NCBI RefSeq assembly: GCF_001485475.2
Contig: NZ_DF977003.1
Location: forward strand, 124,001-188,000
Source: Tepidanaerobacter syntrophicus
GTDB lineage: Bacteria; Bacillota; Thermosediminibacteria; Thermosediminibacterales; Tepidanaerobacteraceae
Length of the DNA: 64,000 nucleotides
Reading direction: 5' to 3'
The translations under genes were made by a program, and so were the position numbers. Shown piece by piece: positions 1 through 8,591 of the stretch. Under the pieces are notes generated by a model. It made no database searches and was not told where the DNA came from. It was given only the letters and a program-made list of their open reading frames with translations. The number at the start of each line of letters is the position of its first letter. Position 1 is the stretch's first letter.

Positions 1-75
1 CATATACCGCTGACACAACATATAAGGATTGCAAAGAATACTATAACAGCTTTAAGGAAGAAAAATAAGAAGTAG
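1..75 (+). CDS. rnfC: RnfC, C-terminal end (partial)
   Basis: Frame 1 is open from the window edge and ends at TAG 73-75, giving 24 residues (HIPLTQHIRIAKNTITALRK...). The IPL.QHIR.AK pattern is typical of the extreme C-terminus of RnfC, the subunit of the Rnf complex that carries the NADH/FMN site and ferredoxin-type clusters. The main body lies upstream of the window. It precedes rnfD by 33 bp, which fits the rnfCDGEAB order of clostridia and acetogens. The call rests on this short tail plus the context. Confidence 0.8.
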   Translation, partial: HIPLTQHIRIAKNTITALRKKNKK

Positions 76-108
76 ATTTTTTCTGACAAGATAGGAGGTA
101 GCTGTATA

Positions 109-1032
109 ATGGAGGACTATAATTTGATTGTAACGTCTTCTCCTCATATACATTCAGGAGAAAGCACGTCAAAGATAATGTTAACAGTAGCCGCAGCTTT
201 GTTACTGCCCACCATTGGAAGCATATATTTCTTTGGACCTAGGGCTTTAGCTCTTGTGATAGTAAGCAGCGTGGCTGCGGTAATAACGGAAGCCATTTTT
301 CAAAAACTTAGAAACAGACCCATCACTATTAAAGATGGAAGTGCTCTGGTAACAGGAATGCTTCTGGCCCTTAATCTACCACCGGGACTGCCTTACTGGA
401 TGGCAGCAGTAGGTGCTGTGGTAGCTATATCTTTAGGCAAACAAATTTACGGTGGAATAGGAGCCAATCCGTTTAATCCCGCCCTTATAGGCAGAGTATT
501 TTTGATGGTATCATTCACAGGCCCGATGACCACATGGATAAATCCCGTAGACGGGACAACTGGGGCGACACCCCTTTCGCTGATGAAAATGCAGGGAGTA
601 TCAACAGATTATATGAAACTATTCCTAGGAAATGTAGGCGGATCATTAGGAGAGACATCAGCATTACTTATTATTATCGGAGGTCTGTTTTTGATATTTA
701 AAGGTTATGCAGATTGGAGAATACCCGCAAGCTATTTAGGCACAGTTGCGGTCTTATCTCTTATTCTAGGCAGGGATCCTATTTTTCATTTACTTGCAGG
801 CGGCCTTATGCTAGGGGCATTCTTTATGGCAACAGATATGGTTACAACACCTATTACAAAGAAAGGCAAAATAATCTTTGGTATTGGAGCAGGGTTTTTT
901 ACAGTTTTGATAAGATTTTTCGGCGGGTATCCGGAGGGCGTGTCGTTTTCTATTCTCCTTATGAACGCCTTTACACCGATAATCAATAGATTTACCGTCC
1001 CTAGAATCTATGGTGAGGTGAAAGCCAAATGA
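109..1032 (+). CDS. rnfD: Rnf complex membrane subunit RnfD
   Basis: RnfD/NqrB-family integral membrane subunit of the ferredoxin:NAD+ oxidoreductase (Rnf), which couples electron transfer from reduced ferredoxin to NAD+ with Na+ or H+ export. The 307 residues form about nine hydrophobic segments. The motif DGTTGATP near residue 148 contains the S/T-G-A-T type threonine that holds a covalent FMN in the family. Start ATG 109 follows AGGAGGT at 92-98. The stop overlaps the rnfG start by 4 bp (ATGA), indicating translational coupling. Confidence 0.96.
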   Translation: MEDYNLIVTSSPHIHSGESTSKIMLTVAAALLLPTIGSIYFFGPRALALVIVSSVAAVITEAIFQKLRNRPITIKDGSALVTGMLLALNLPPGLPYWMAAVGAVVAISLGKQIYGGIGANPFNPALIGRVFLMVSFTGPMTTWINPVDGTTGATPLSLMKMQGVSTDYMKLFLGNVGGSLGETSALLIIIGGLFLIFKGYADWRIPASYLGTVAVLSLILGRDPIFHLLAGGLMLGAFFMATDMVTTPITKKGKIIFGIGAGFFTVLIRFFGGYPEGVSFSILLMNAFTPIINRFTVPRIYGEVKAK

Positions 1033-1571
1033 ACCAATATGTAAAAATGATAGTAGTGCTTCTTGTTATTTCGTGCGCATCTGGGGCGGTTCTAGCCTTG
1101 TCTTACGCAGTTACTAATCCGAAAATTCAACAGCAGGAACTACAAAAGTTGCAAGAATCAGTGCTTAAGGTAATTCCAGGTGCAACCAAAATGGAAGAGG
1201 TGCAAAAAGACGGAATTACAGTATATATTGGACTTGATGATCAAGGAAACAAGAAGGGGATAGCATTTCCTGCGTCAGGCTCCGGCTTTAATGGTGTAAT
1301 TGAGCTTATGGTGGGATATAATCCTACTGAAGGCAAGCTTACAGGTGTTGAAGTGCTGTCTATGAGCGAGACACCGGGTCTTGGCGCAAAAATCACGGAA
1401 GAGTCTTTTACGGGACAATTTAATGGCAAGTCGGTTAAAGACCAATTTATAGTCAAACAAGATGTACAGGCGATTTCGGGTGCCACAATATCCTCTACCG
1501 CGGTAACAAAGGCAATAAAGGCCTCGCTAGATGAAATAGTAAAACTGTACCCCGTAGGAGGTGATTTTTAG
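1029..1571 (+). CDS. rnfG: Rnf complex FMN-binding subunit RnfG
   Basis: RnfG is the mostly extracytoplasmic flavoprotein of Rnf. It has one N-terminal membrane anchor (residues about 5-28) and an FMN-binding domain. The C-terminal motif QAISGATISSTAVTKA contains the SGAT threonine (about residue 150) to which FMN is attached through phosphoester transfer. The conserved GxxGLGAKI stretch (MSETPGLGAKITEESF) is also present. At 180 residues it has the usual length. It overlaps rnfD by 4 bp and rnfE follows after 2 bp. Confidence 0.96.
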   Translation: MNQYVKMIVVLLVISCASGAVLALSYAVTNPKIQQQELQKLQESVLKVIPGATKMEEVQKDGITVYIGLDDQGNKKGIAFPASGSGFNGVIELMVGYNPTEGKLTGVEVLSMSETPGLGAKITEESFTGQFNGKSVKDQFIVKQDVQAISGATISSTAVTKAIKASLDEIVKLYPVGGDF

Positions 1572-1573
1572 TT

Positions 1574-2185
1574 ATGCAGCTAATAAAGGATTTTGTAAAT
1601 GGTATTTGGAACGAAAATCCAATATTTCGAATAGTTATAGGTATATGTTCAGCACTTGCAGTAACTACTTCAGCAAACAACGGTATTGCAATGGGAATGG
1701 CTCTTACTTTTGTGCTGACATGTTCAAGTATATTAATATCACTGCTCAGAAACATAATTCCTTCAAAGGTCAGGATTCCGTGTTATGTTATAGTAATAGC
1801 TACTTTTACTACCGTGGTCGACCTTTTTATGAAAGGATACTTTCCTGCATTATACAATGTCATGGGAATATTTATCCCTCTAATAGTGGTTAACTGTATT
1901 GTCCTTGCACGAGCAGAAGCGTTTGCTTCAAAAGTAGGCCCTCTTAGAGCAACTGCTGACGCACTTGGCATGGGCTTAGGCTACACATGGGCAATTACTC
2001 TAATCAGTATAATAAGAGAAATTATGGGAACAGGATCGGTTTTTGGGTATAAAATTCTCGGAGCAGGTTTTACGCCATGGGTTATTGCAATCTTGCCGCC
2101 CGGAGCCTTTATAGTTATGGGTATCTTGGTTGGCCTTATGAATCTTATAACTAGAAAAACAGCCAACAGCGCCGACGGCCATTAA
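1574..2185 (+). CDS. rnfE: Rnf complex membrane subunit RnfE
   Basis: RnfE/NqrD-family membrane subunit of 203 residues and about six transmembrane helices. It forms, with RnfA, the pseudo-symmetric membrane pair that holds a [2Fe-2S] centre in the membrane. The half-motif LIVVNCIVLARAEAFA is conserved, and its cysteine is the cluster-ligand type. RBS GGAGGTG at 1557-1563 sits at the end of rnfG. Gene order and length match clostridial Rnf operons. Confidence 0.95.
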   Translation: MQLIKDFVNGIWNENPIFRIVIGICSALAVTTSANNGIAMGMALTFVLTCSSILISLLRNIIPSKVRIPCYVIVIATFTTVVDLFMKGYFPALYNVMGIFIPLIVVNCIVLARAEAFASKVGPLRATADALGMGLGYTWAITLISIIREIMGTGSVFGYKILGAGFTPWVIAILPPGAFIVMGILVGLMNLITRKTANSADGH

Positions 2186-2201
2186 AGGAGCGTGATTATA
2201 T

Positions 2202-2792
2202 ATGGCAAAAGAATTATTTTTTATCATTGTTGGTTCGATTTTTGTAAATAACTTTGTTTTTTCCAGATTTCTTGGCAACTGTCCATTCTTAGGCGTCTCC
2301 AATAAAACTGAAACAGCAATCGGAATGGGTATAGCAACAACATTTGTACTTACCATGACGGGAGTTGCGGCATATCTTATTCAAAACTATGTATTAGTTC
2401 CCTTCGGATTGGAAGATTTTCTTCAAATAGTTGCCTTTATCCTTGTTATAGCGTCATTGGTGCAGCTTGTGGAGATGATAGTTTTAAAAGTAAGTCCTAC
2501 TTTATATAATGCCTTCGGCATATTTCTGCCGCTAATTACTACTAACTGTATTGTTATGGCTGTTGCACTTTTGATACCGCTGAACAACTATAATTTAGTA
2601 GAAAGTATTGCCCTGGGATTTGGAGCAGGAGTAGGTTTTACATTGGCACTAGCTTTAATGTCCGGCATAAGGGAAGAATTAGAATTTGCAGATGTTCCGG
2701 ATGCACTTAAAGGGCCTGCAATTGTATTTATTACAGCGGGTCTGCTGTCGATGATATTTTTAGGTTTTACAGGACTTGTGCCACTAGCGTAA
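2202..2792 (+). CDS. rnfA: Rnf complex membrane subunit RnfA
   Basis: RnfA/NqrE-family membrane protein, 196 residues, six predicted helices, homologous to RnfE in inverted topology. The signature FVNNFVFSRFLGNCPFLGVS near the N-terminus and LITTNCIVMAVAL in the middle carry the two conserved cysteines. It starts at ATG 2202 after AAAGGAG and lies 16 bp after rnfE. Confidence 0.96.
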   Translation: MAKELFFIIVGSIFVNNFVFSRFLGNCPFLGVSNKTETAIGMGIATTFVLTMTGVAAYLIQNYVLVPFGLEDFLQIVAFILVIASLVQLVEMIVLKVSPTLYNAFGIFLPLITTNCIVMAVALLIPLNNYNLVESIALGFGAGVGFTLALALMSGIREELEFADVPDALKGPAIVFITAGLLSMIFLGFTGLVPLA

Positions 2793-2816
2793 GACAAAGC
2801 GTGGGAGGTAAAAAAA

Positions 2817-3854
2817 ATGTCTAATATAATATTAATTTCAATATTGAGCATGGGTGGCCTGGGCTTATTGCTGGGTGCAGGTCTTGCAATAGCGTCCAAG
2901 CAGCTGGCAGTAGAGACGGATCCGAAAGTAGATGCTATTCTTGAAGTACTGCCGGGAGCTAACTGTGGTGCGTGCGGATATCCCGGCTGTTCAGGCGCGG
3001 CAAAAGCAATTGCTGAGGGGAGAGCACCGGTTAATACTTGTCCTGTAGGGGGAGAAGCGGTTGCGAAAAAGGTTGCCAAGATTATGGGCGTTGATGATAT
3101 AGGTGCCTCAGGAGATAGAAAAATTGCAAGGGTTCTGTGCCAAGGAGGAAATAATGAAGCTAAAACAAAAGCGGAATACCATGGAGTAAAAACATGTAAA
3201 GCAGCATCCATGGTAAACGGCGGCCCAAAAGCCTGTCCTTTTGGCTGCCTAGGTTTTGGCGACTGCACAATTGTTTGCCCTGTTGATGCTATAATTATGG
3301 GAGATAATGGTCTTCCTGTAATAGACGAACAAAAATGTATTGGCTGCGGCCTTTGTGCCGAAGCATGTCCGAAAAACGTTTTAGCGCTAGTTTCCGAGAA
3401 AAATGAGGTATGGGTAAGCTGCCGGGCCACGATGAAACCAAAAGAGACAAGGCAGGTGTGCAGCAAAGGATGTATAGCTTGCAAACAATGTGAAAAAGTA
3501 TGTCCTTTTGATGCTGTCCATGTCAACAATAACGTGGCAGTAATTGACTATGAAAAATGTCGCAGCTGCATGCTATGTGTTGAGAAATGTCCGACCAAAT
3601 CAATTGTTCCAGCATTTAGCCAGCGTAAAAAAGCGGTAATTATCGAAGAAAAGTGCACCGGTTGCACCGTGTGTGCCAGGAATTGCCCGGTAAAGGCAAT
3701 TACGGGAGAGGTAAAAAAAGTTCATACCGTAAATCCGGAGCTGTGCATCGGATGCGGGATTTGTCAGGAAAAATGTCGCATGAATGCTATCGAAATGGTG
3801 CGTGACGGCGAAAAAGAGATAAAAACTAACAACAAATGCGCCACTGCAAAATAA
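2817..3854 (+). CDS. rnfB: Rnf complex ferredoxin-like subunit RnfB
   Basis: RnfB accepts electrons from ferredoxin and feeds the Rnf chain. It has one N-terminal membrane helix (residues 4-27), then the domain CGACGYPGC (residues about 43-51) binding a [4Fe-4S] cluster. The long C-terminal part is packed with ferredoxin motifs: CPFGCLGFGDC...CP, CIGCGLCAEACP, CIACKQCEKVCP, CRSCMLCVEKCP, CTGCTVCARNCP and CIGCGICQEKCR. At 345 residues and about six C-terminal cluster motifs it resembles the extended acetogen form rather than the short proteobacterial RnfB. The last motif has Arg where Pro is usual. It is the last gene of the operon and a strong terminator follows. Confidence 0.96.
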   Translation: MSNIILISILSMGGLGLLLGAGLAIASKQLAVETDPKVDAILEVLPGANCGACGYPGCSGAAKAIAEGRAPVNTCPVGGEAVAKKVAKIMGVDDIGASGDRKIARVLCQGGNNEAKTKAEYHGVKTCKAASMVNGGPKACPFGCLGFGDCTIVCPVDAIIMGDNGLPVIDEQKCIGCGLCAEACPKNVLALVSEKNEVWVSCRATMKPKETRQVCSKGCIACKQCEKVCPFDAVHVNNNVAVIDYEKCRSCMLCVEKCPTKSIVPAFSQRKKAVIIEEKCTGCTVCARNCPVKAITGEVKKVHTVNPELCIGCGICQEKCRMNAIEMVRDGEKEIKTNNKCATAK

Positions 3855-3885
3855 TAGAAATATTAGCTAAAACCTATACGTTTAT

Positions 3886-3927
3886 CACAAAAGCCCGAAT
3901 GCTTAATTACGCGTTCGGGCTTTTGTG
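3886..3927 (+). terminator. Terminator after rnfB
   Basis: Perfect 14-bp inverted repeat (CACAAAAGCCCGAA ... TTCGGGCTTTTGTG) around a short loop, 32 bp after the rnfB stop. The descending arm carries the TTTTG stretch. It closes the rnf operon before the LevR-type gene. Confidence 0.85.
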
Positions 3928-4041
3928 AATAAGAAATGTGTTATTATGGATATAAGAGTATGGCTTAGTGAATGTTTATTGCCATGGAATACTGCAAGAT
4001 ATTAAGATATTCACAAAATACAGTAAGTAGGAGCTACCGTA

Positions 4042-6783
4042 ATGAAGCGATATCAGAAAGTATATGAAACAGTAAAATCTGAGTGTATGCGACAATTAGA
4101 GCAAAATGGTGAACTTTTCGGAGTTTGTGCCCAAGAAGTTGCAGAGATTTTAAAGATATACCGTTCTAATGCTTCCAGCGACTTGAACTACCTTGTGCGA
4201 GAGGGAAAGCTGGAAAAAGTAAGTGGAAAACCCGTTTTTTATAAGATTAAAGCAGAAGATCTTGATTTATTAACAAGACATAAACTTTACATAGAGAAGA
4301 GCAATCAGAAAGCTCAGGGGGTTTTGGATAAAATTATCGGAGCAAATGATAGTCTTAAGACAGCTGTATTGCAGGCAAAAGCGGCTATTATGTATCCACC
4401 TATGGGCCTTCATACCTTACTGCTGGGCGAAACCGGTACAGGGAAATCTATGTTTGCTGAAGCGATTTATAGACATGCTAAGGAAATTGGAATACTAAAA
4501 AAAGAGGCTCCATTTGTAACATTTAACTGTGCCGACTATGCCCATAATCCACAGCTTCTTATTTCTCAATTGTTTGGAGTAAAAAAGGGGACATACACAG
4601 GGGCTGATAAGGATAAAGCGGGTCTTGTGGCCAAAGCTGATGGGGGAATACTTTTCCTTGACGAAGTTCATAGACTGCCGCCCGAGGGACAAGAAATGCT
4701 TTTTTATCTTATAGATAAAGGTTTGTATAGAAGGCTTGGCGAAATAGATGCGTTACATGAAGCACGAATTCTAATTATATGCGCTACTACAGAGGAGCCG
4801 GAATCCTCTCTTCTTTCAACCTTTATAAGGCGAATACCGATGACAGTAAAACTTCCACCCCTTAGGCAGCGCACACTTAGCGAGCGCTTAGAACTCATAA
4901 AAACTTTCTTTACAGAAGAAGCAAAATATCTAAAAATTGATATTCATGTAACTGAAAATTCCATGAGAGCCTTATTACTCTATGATTGTCCAAATAATAT
5001 AGGGCAGCTTAAAAGTGATATAAAATTAAGCTGCGCAAAGTCTTTTATCCGTTACATATCCGGCAAAGAAGAGGATTGCCTCAAGATTAGAAGCGAAGAT
5101 TTGCCCGAGTATGTAAGAAATGGCATACTGCATTACAGGGAACACCGAGAAGAGCTTAAAAGGCTTGGCCTGAAAAGTGAAGCAGTTTTTGGAGCAGAAA
5201 AGGATAAACCTCAAATTCTTGATAAAACAAATACACTTAATATTTATGAGGTTATTGAAGAAAAAAGAAATACTTTAAAACGAAAGGGATTGACAGAGAA
5301 AGATATTGACTTAATGCTATCGCTTGACATAGAAAACATTTTAAAAAAATATATTTCAAGACTTAATGAGCAAAGCATGGAGCAACTTTACAAAGTAGTT
5401 GATAAAAAAATTGTTGCCATAGCTAAGTGTTTTTTGGATTATGCAGCAAGCCAATTGAATAGAGTTTTTAGCGAAAAAGTATTGTACAGCATTTCTATGC
5501 ATGTCTCCAGCACTTTAGAAAGGATTAAAGCCAATAAAATTATTTTTAATCCACGTACCAATGAAATCAAGACACTGTATCCAAAAGAATTCGGTGTTTC
5601 TTTTAAAATGGCTGAACTATTAAGAAATAATTTTGGAGTTGATATACCAGAAGATGAATTAGGATTTATTACTATGTTCTTAATAACAGAAGAAAACGGA
5701 AAAGAAAACAAGTCGTCTCGCGTCGGGGTAGTGGTTGCAATGCATGGGGAAACTACAGCTACTTCTATGGTGGATGTAGCTGCAAAACTGCTGGGCGAAA
5801 GACACGCCGTAGGCTATAATTTGCCTCTTGATAAAAAGCCGGAAATAGCTCTTGAAGAACTAACTGAATTGGTAATTAAAATAAATGAAGGCAAAGGTGT
5901 AATCGTTTTGGCAGACATGGGGTCCCTGGTGTTTTTTGGCGATATTATTCACGAGAGAACCGGTATACCCATAAAGACCGTCGAAATGGTAAGCACTCCA
6001 ATGGTACTTGAAGCTTCAAGAAAAGCGACAATGGCGGCAAGCCTTGATGAAGTGTATGATGCAGTCATAAATTTTAGTCCTTATATTGGCCGCATTTATT
6101 ATGCTGATAACCTAAACTATAACAAGGGCATAAGAGATGATGTAATAGTAACCGCGTGCTTTACAGGCGAAGGTGCAGCCTTGAAAATGAAGGATATTGT
6201 GGAAAGATATTTAGATAACACTTGTAAAAATGCAGATGTTATTCCTATAGATATAAATTCAGTGGAAGATTACAATAGAAAAATCGCTCAGATAAAACAG
6301 GAAAAAAATATCCTTGCAGTAATTAGTTCTGTAAAACCGGAAGATATTACATTAAAATATCTTTCACCAAAAGACCTTCTTGAAAATAAAGCGGAAAGCT
6401 TCTTGAAATCAGAGCTCTTAGACAAAAATATTGTTCTTATAGAGCAAATGAAAGAAGTAGTCAAGGAAAATACAAGTATTGATTCGGAAAAGTATATTAA
6501 AGACTTTATCACTTTCTATAAAAGCTTAAAAAAGCACAACATAATACTCAATGAGGATATGATAGTAGGCTTTATCCTTCACATTTCCTGCGCAATAGAG
6601 AAAATCCAAACAGGCACCTTTAAACCTAAAATCAATACCGCTCAAATAAGTTTTCTAAAGGAGAAATACCCGGAAGATTTCAAGACAGTCGCCTCAGCAC
6701 TGGAATCCATGGAGAAATCATTTAATATTAGTTTCCCTGATGAAATATATTCAAATTTAGTGAAGGTAATTCATTTCTTGTAA
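4042..6783 (+). CDS. LevR-type sigma-54 activator with PTS-regulation domains
   Basis: 913 residues. Order seen: N-terminal winged HTH (about 1-75), AAA+ sigma-54-interaction domain with Walker A GETGTGKS (129-136) and a GTYTGA form of the GAFTGA loop (183-188), and Walker B GGILFLDEVH. Then come PRD1 (SISMHVSSTLERI), an EIIA-Man-like domain (VVVAMHGETTATSM, candidate phospho-His), an EIIB-like segment (TACFTGEGAA) and C-terminal PRD2 (FILHISCAIEKI). This is the architecture of LevR/ManR-type regulators, whose activity is set by PTS phosphorylation. In PRD1 the second conserved His position appears to be Met (FITMFLI). It sits tail-to-tail with a lactose/cellobiose-class PTS operon whose promoter is of -24/-12 type, so that operon is the likely target. 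Confidence 0.93.
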   Translation: MKRYQKVYETVKSECMRQLEQNGELFGVCAQEVAEILKIYRSNASSDLNYLVREGKLEKVSGKPVFYKIKAEDLDLLTRHKLYIEKSNQKAQGVLDKIIGANDSLKTAVLQAKAAIMYPPMGLHTLLLGETGTGKSMFAEAIYRHAKEIGILKKEAPFVTFNCADYAHNPQLLISQLFGVKKGTYTGADKDKAGLVAKADGGILFLDEVHRLPPEGQEMLFYLIDKGLYRRLGEIDALHEARILIICATTEEPESSLLSTFIRRIPMTVKLPPLRQRTLSERLELIKTFFTEEAKYLKIDIHVTENSMRALLLYDCPNNIGQLKSDIKLSCAKSFIRYISGKEEDCLKIRSEDLPEYVRNGILHYREHREELKRLGLKSEAVFGAEKDKPQILDKTNTLNIYEVIEEKRNTLKRKGLTEKDIDLMLSLDIENILKKYISRLNEQSMEQLYKVVDKKIVAIAKCFLDYAASQLNRVFSEKVLYSISMHVSSTLERIKANKIIFNPRTNEIKTLYPKEFGVSFKMAELLRNNFGVDIPEDELGFITMFLITEENGKENKSSRVGVVVAMHGETTATSMVDVAAKLLGERHAVGYNLPLDKKPEIALEELTELVIKINEGKGVIVLADMGSLVFFGDIIHERTGIPIKTVEMVSTPMVLEASRKATMAASLDEVYDAVINFSPYIGRIYYADNLNYNKGIRDDVIVTACFTGEGAALKMKDIVERYLDNTCKNADVIPIDINSVEDYNRKIAQIKQEKNILAVISSVKPEDITLKYLSPKDLLENKAESFLKSELLDKNIVLIEQMKEVVKENTSIDSEKYIKDFITFYKSLKKHNIILNEDMIVGFILHISCAIEKIQTGTFKPKINTAQISFLKEKYPEDFKTVASALESMEKSFNISFPDEIYSNLVKVIHFL

Positions 6784-6913
6784 TAACAATTGTTTCACCA
6801 ATAATATTCTTCGCTGCGCTAAGAATTACAACATATTGCTCGAAATGGTAACGAATGAATAATAAAGTGCCCTGATGTGTCAATAAGACACAATAAAATA
6901 ACAGGAGAATATA

Positions 6914-6953
6914 AAAAGTATCGCGGAACACATTAATGTTCAGCGATACTTAT
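6914..6953. terminator. Bidirectional terminator between LevR gene and PTS operon
   Basis: AAGTATCGC and GCGATACTT form a 9-bp stem extended by GAACA/TGTTC after a one-base mismatch. It lies between the convergent LevR-type gene and the PTS operon and is flanked by A-rich and T-rich sequence, so it can serve both. Confidence 0.75.
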
Positions 6954-6962
6954 ACTTAAGAT

Positions 6963-7919
6963 TTATTTTCTTAACGAATAAGCCATCCGGCGATATGTGT
7001 GCCTTTTTCCTCTTATTGCAATAGAAAGGGCTGATATATTTTCCGGTAAAGCAATACCGCCATAACCTGCATCGCCGATGTGTTGAATATCTGCTCCTGC
7101 CATTTTTGACATTAAGGCCATATCTTGTATCACGTTTAAATTAGCACCTTCTTGCGAAGTCCCTATGGCAGTTAAAGCCATTTTTCCAGTTTCGTGAACT
7201 GCGCTTATTTGACGGCGACATAGCTCGAAATCCAATCCGGGTATCGTTCCCGGCGCCCCTATTAAAATAATATCTGCACCTGCCTTAGAAAAGTCTTGGA
7301 GTACTTTTGGATCGTAGATATTATCACTGCCGGCGCCGTGCATCTTCCCCGCGATTATTACAGCTTTATCACCTAAAACATCCGCAGCTTCCTCGATTCC
7401 TTTTAAAATATCCTCACTTGTAATTCCTGTTTTGGGATTTCCGGTTATGACTATGTAGTCAAAACCCAGTTCTGATGCTTTCTCCAAATTTTTTTTGTTT
7501 AATTTTCTGCCCTCGCAATAATTAGTATTTTTTGGAACCGGCTCCATGTTTACACCCAACAATCTTCCAACTACATTTTTTATTTTGCGTATATAATCTC
7601 TATCAGCAGAATTTCTACGAAGGATTTTTTGAATTTCAGCAGATTTATTTACCATATCAGATGCATCTGATATTGCCAAGTCTTTATCATCTATACCAAA
7701 GATGAACGGTGCGTCAAAATCAAATGAATTCAGTGTAATCATATCTGCACCAAAGGCGGCAGCAAGTTCCGGATTGCTTACACCGTATACTATGGGTTGT
7801 TTTGCGACATCGGTTTCCGCCATTACTGTTCTGCCTTCTGATGAGCTTATTGATAAAAGCAAATCCTTTTTTGAGATATTCATCATGTCTTCAAAATTTA
7901 ATTCAAATGTTCTTTTCAC
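6963..7919 (-). CDS. Conserved PTS-associated protein (DUF7916-like, TIM-barrel-type)
   Basis: 318 residues, last gene of the PTS operon. I recognise the family only as a conserved protein that accompanies cellobiose/lichenan-type PTS operons, often labelled haloacid dehalogenase-like or PEP-phosphonomutase-like. The sequence shows alternating beta/alpha stretches ending in glycine motifs (FDYIVITGNPKTGI, ADIILIGAPGTIPG, GADIQHIGDAGYGG). These suggest a TIM barrel that binds a phosphate rather than a HAD fold: no DxDxT motif is seen. The start is GTG 7919 with GGAG nine bases upstream. It may act on the phosphorylated sugar or a phosphono-compound, but function is unknown. Confidence 0.75.
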   Translation of the reverse strand: MKRTFELNFEDMMNISKKDLLLSISSSEGRTVMAETDVAKQPIVYGVSNPELAAAFGADMITLNSFDFDAPFIFGIDDKDLAISDASDMVNKSAEIQKILRRNSADRDYIRKIKNVVGRLLGVNMEPVPKNTNYCEGRKLNKKNLEKASELGFDYIVITGNPKTGITSEDILKGIEEAADVLGDKAVIIAGKMHGAGSDNIYDPKVLQDFSKAGADIILIGAPGTIPGLDFELCRRQISAVHETGKMALTAIGTSQEGANLNVIQDMALMSKMAGADIQHIGDAGYGGIALPENISALSIAIRGKRHTYRRMAYSLRK

Positions 7920-7941
7920 AAAAATTCACTCCAGCTTCTAT

Positions 7942-8268
7942 TTATTCTATCGATTTTTTGTTTTTAAAAGCGTTTTCATAAAGCTCGATAAACTCTTCTA
8001 TAAGGTCCTTTGCCAATGTTGCTGCCATAAGATGGTCTTGAGCGTGGATAAGCAGTAAACTAATATCATATTTTTCACCGGCAGCTTCTTTGTGCAAAAT
8101 ATCACTTTGCACATTATGGGCATTGATCAATTCTTCTTTGGCTTCACTTATTTTTTGACGGGCTTCTTGAAAGTTGCCTTCTTTTGCAAGCTGCAATGCT
8201 TCAAAGGAGAGACTGCGTGCATTTCCAGCGTGAGCTATAATAGATAAAATTATCTGTTCATAATCCAT
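7942..8268 (-). CDS. PTS lactose/cellobiose-family IIA component
   Basis: 108-residue all-helical EIIA of the Lac family. It receives phosphate from HPr on the histidine in LLLIHAQDHLMAA (about residue 79) and passes it to IIB. The conserved N-terminal stretch IIAHAGNARSLSFEALQLAKEG is present. RBS AAAGGAG precedes ATG 8268. It is third in the operon IIC-IIB-IIA-unknown. Confidence 0.95.
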   Translation of the reverse strand: MDYEQIILSIIAHAGNARSLSFEALQLAKEGNFQEARQKISEAKEELINAHNVQSDILHKEAAGEKYDISLLLIHAQDHLMAATLAKDLIEEFIELYENAFKNKKSIE

Positions 8269-8282
8269 TTTCGAGAACTCCT

Positions 8283-8591
8283 TTAATTGTTTATAAGGTT
8301 TATAGCAAGATCTAAAATCTTAGTGCTGTCTACCGATCCATATATAGCAGGTGGAATTATTGTATATTTTTTGCCTCTTTGAGCACATAGGTTTTTGATA
8401 TATGGCTCTTTATATCGAATTTGCGGACCAACCATAACTACATCATAGTCATCGATGACTTGCTCTAATTCTTCAATAGTATTAGCGTCAACTTTAATAT
8501 CTTCTATTTTTCGCTTCTCAATTTCTTTTTTCATTTTTTCAACAATCAGGCTTGTTGACATACCGCCTGCACAAACTAATAATATTTTCAT
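8283..8591 (-). CDS. PTS lactose/cellobiose-family IIB component
   Basis: 102-residue EIIB. The P-loop motif LLVCAGGMSTSLIVEKM carries the phosphorylated Cys7, which donates phosphate to the sugar bound by IIC. The start codon overlaps the IIC stop by 4 bp, and IIA follows after 14 bp. The length is normal for Lac-family IIB. Confidence 0.95.
   Translation of the reverse strand: MKILLVCAGGMSTSLIVEKMKKEIEKRKIEDIKVDANTIEELEQVIDDYDVVMVGPQIRYKEPYIKNLCAQRGKKYTIIPPAIYGSVDSTKILDLAINLINN

Noticed and set aside
2588-3529. 313-codon open frame on the minus strand opposite rnfA/rnfB
   Set aside because: It is antisense to two clear Rnf genes, lacks a ribosome site, and its Pro/Ser/Thr-rich composition is a frame shadow.
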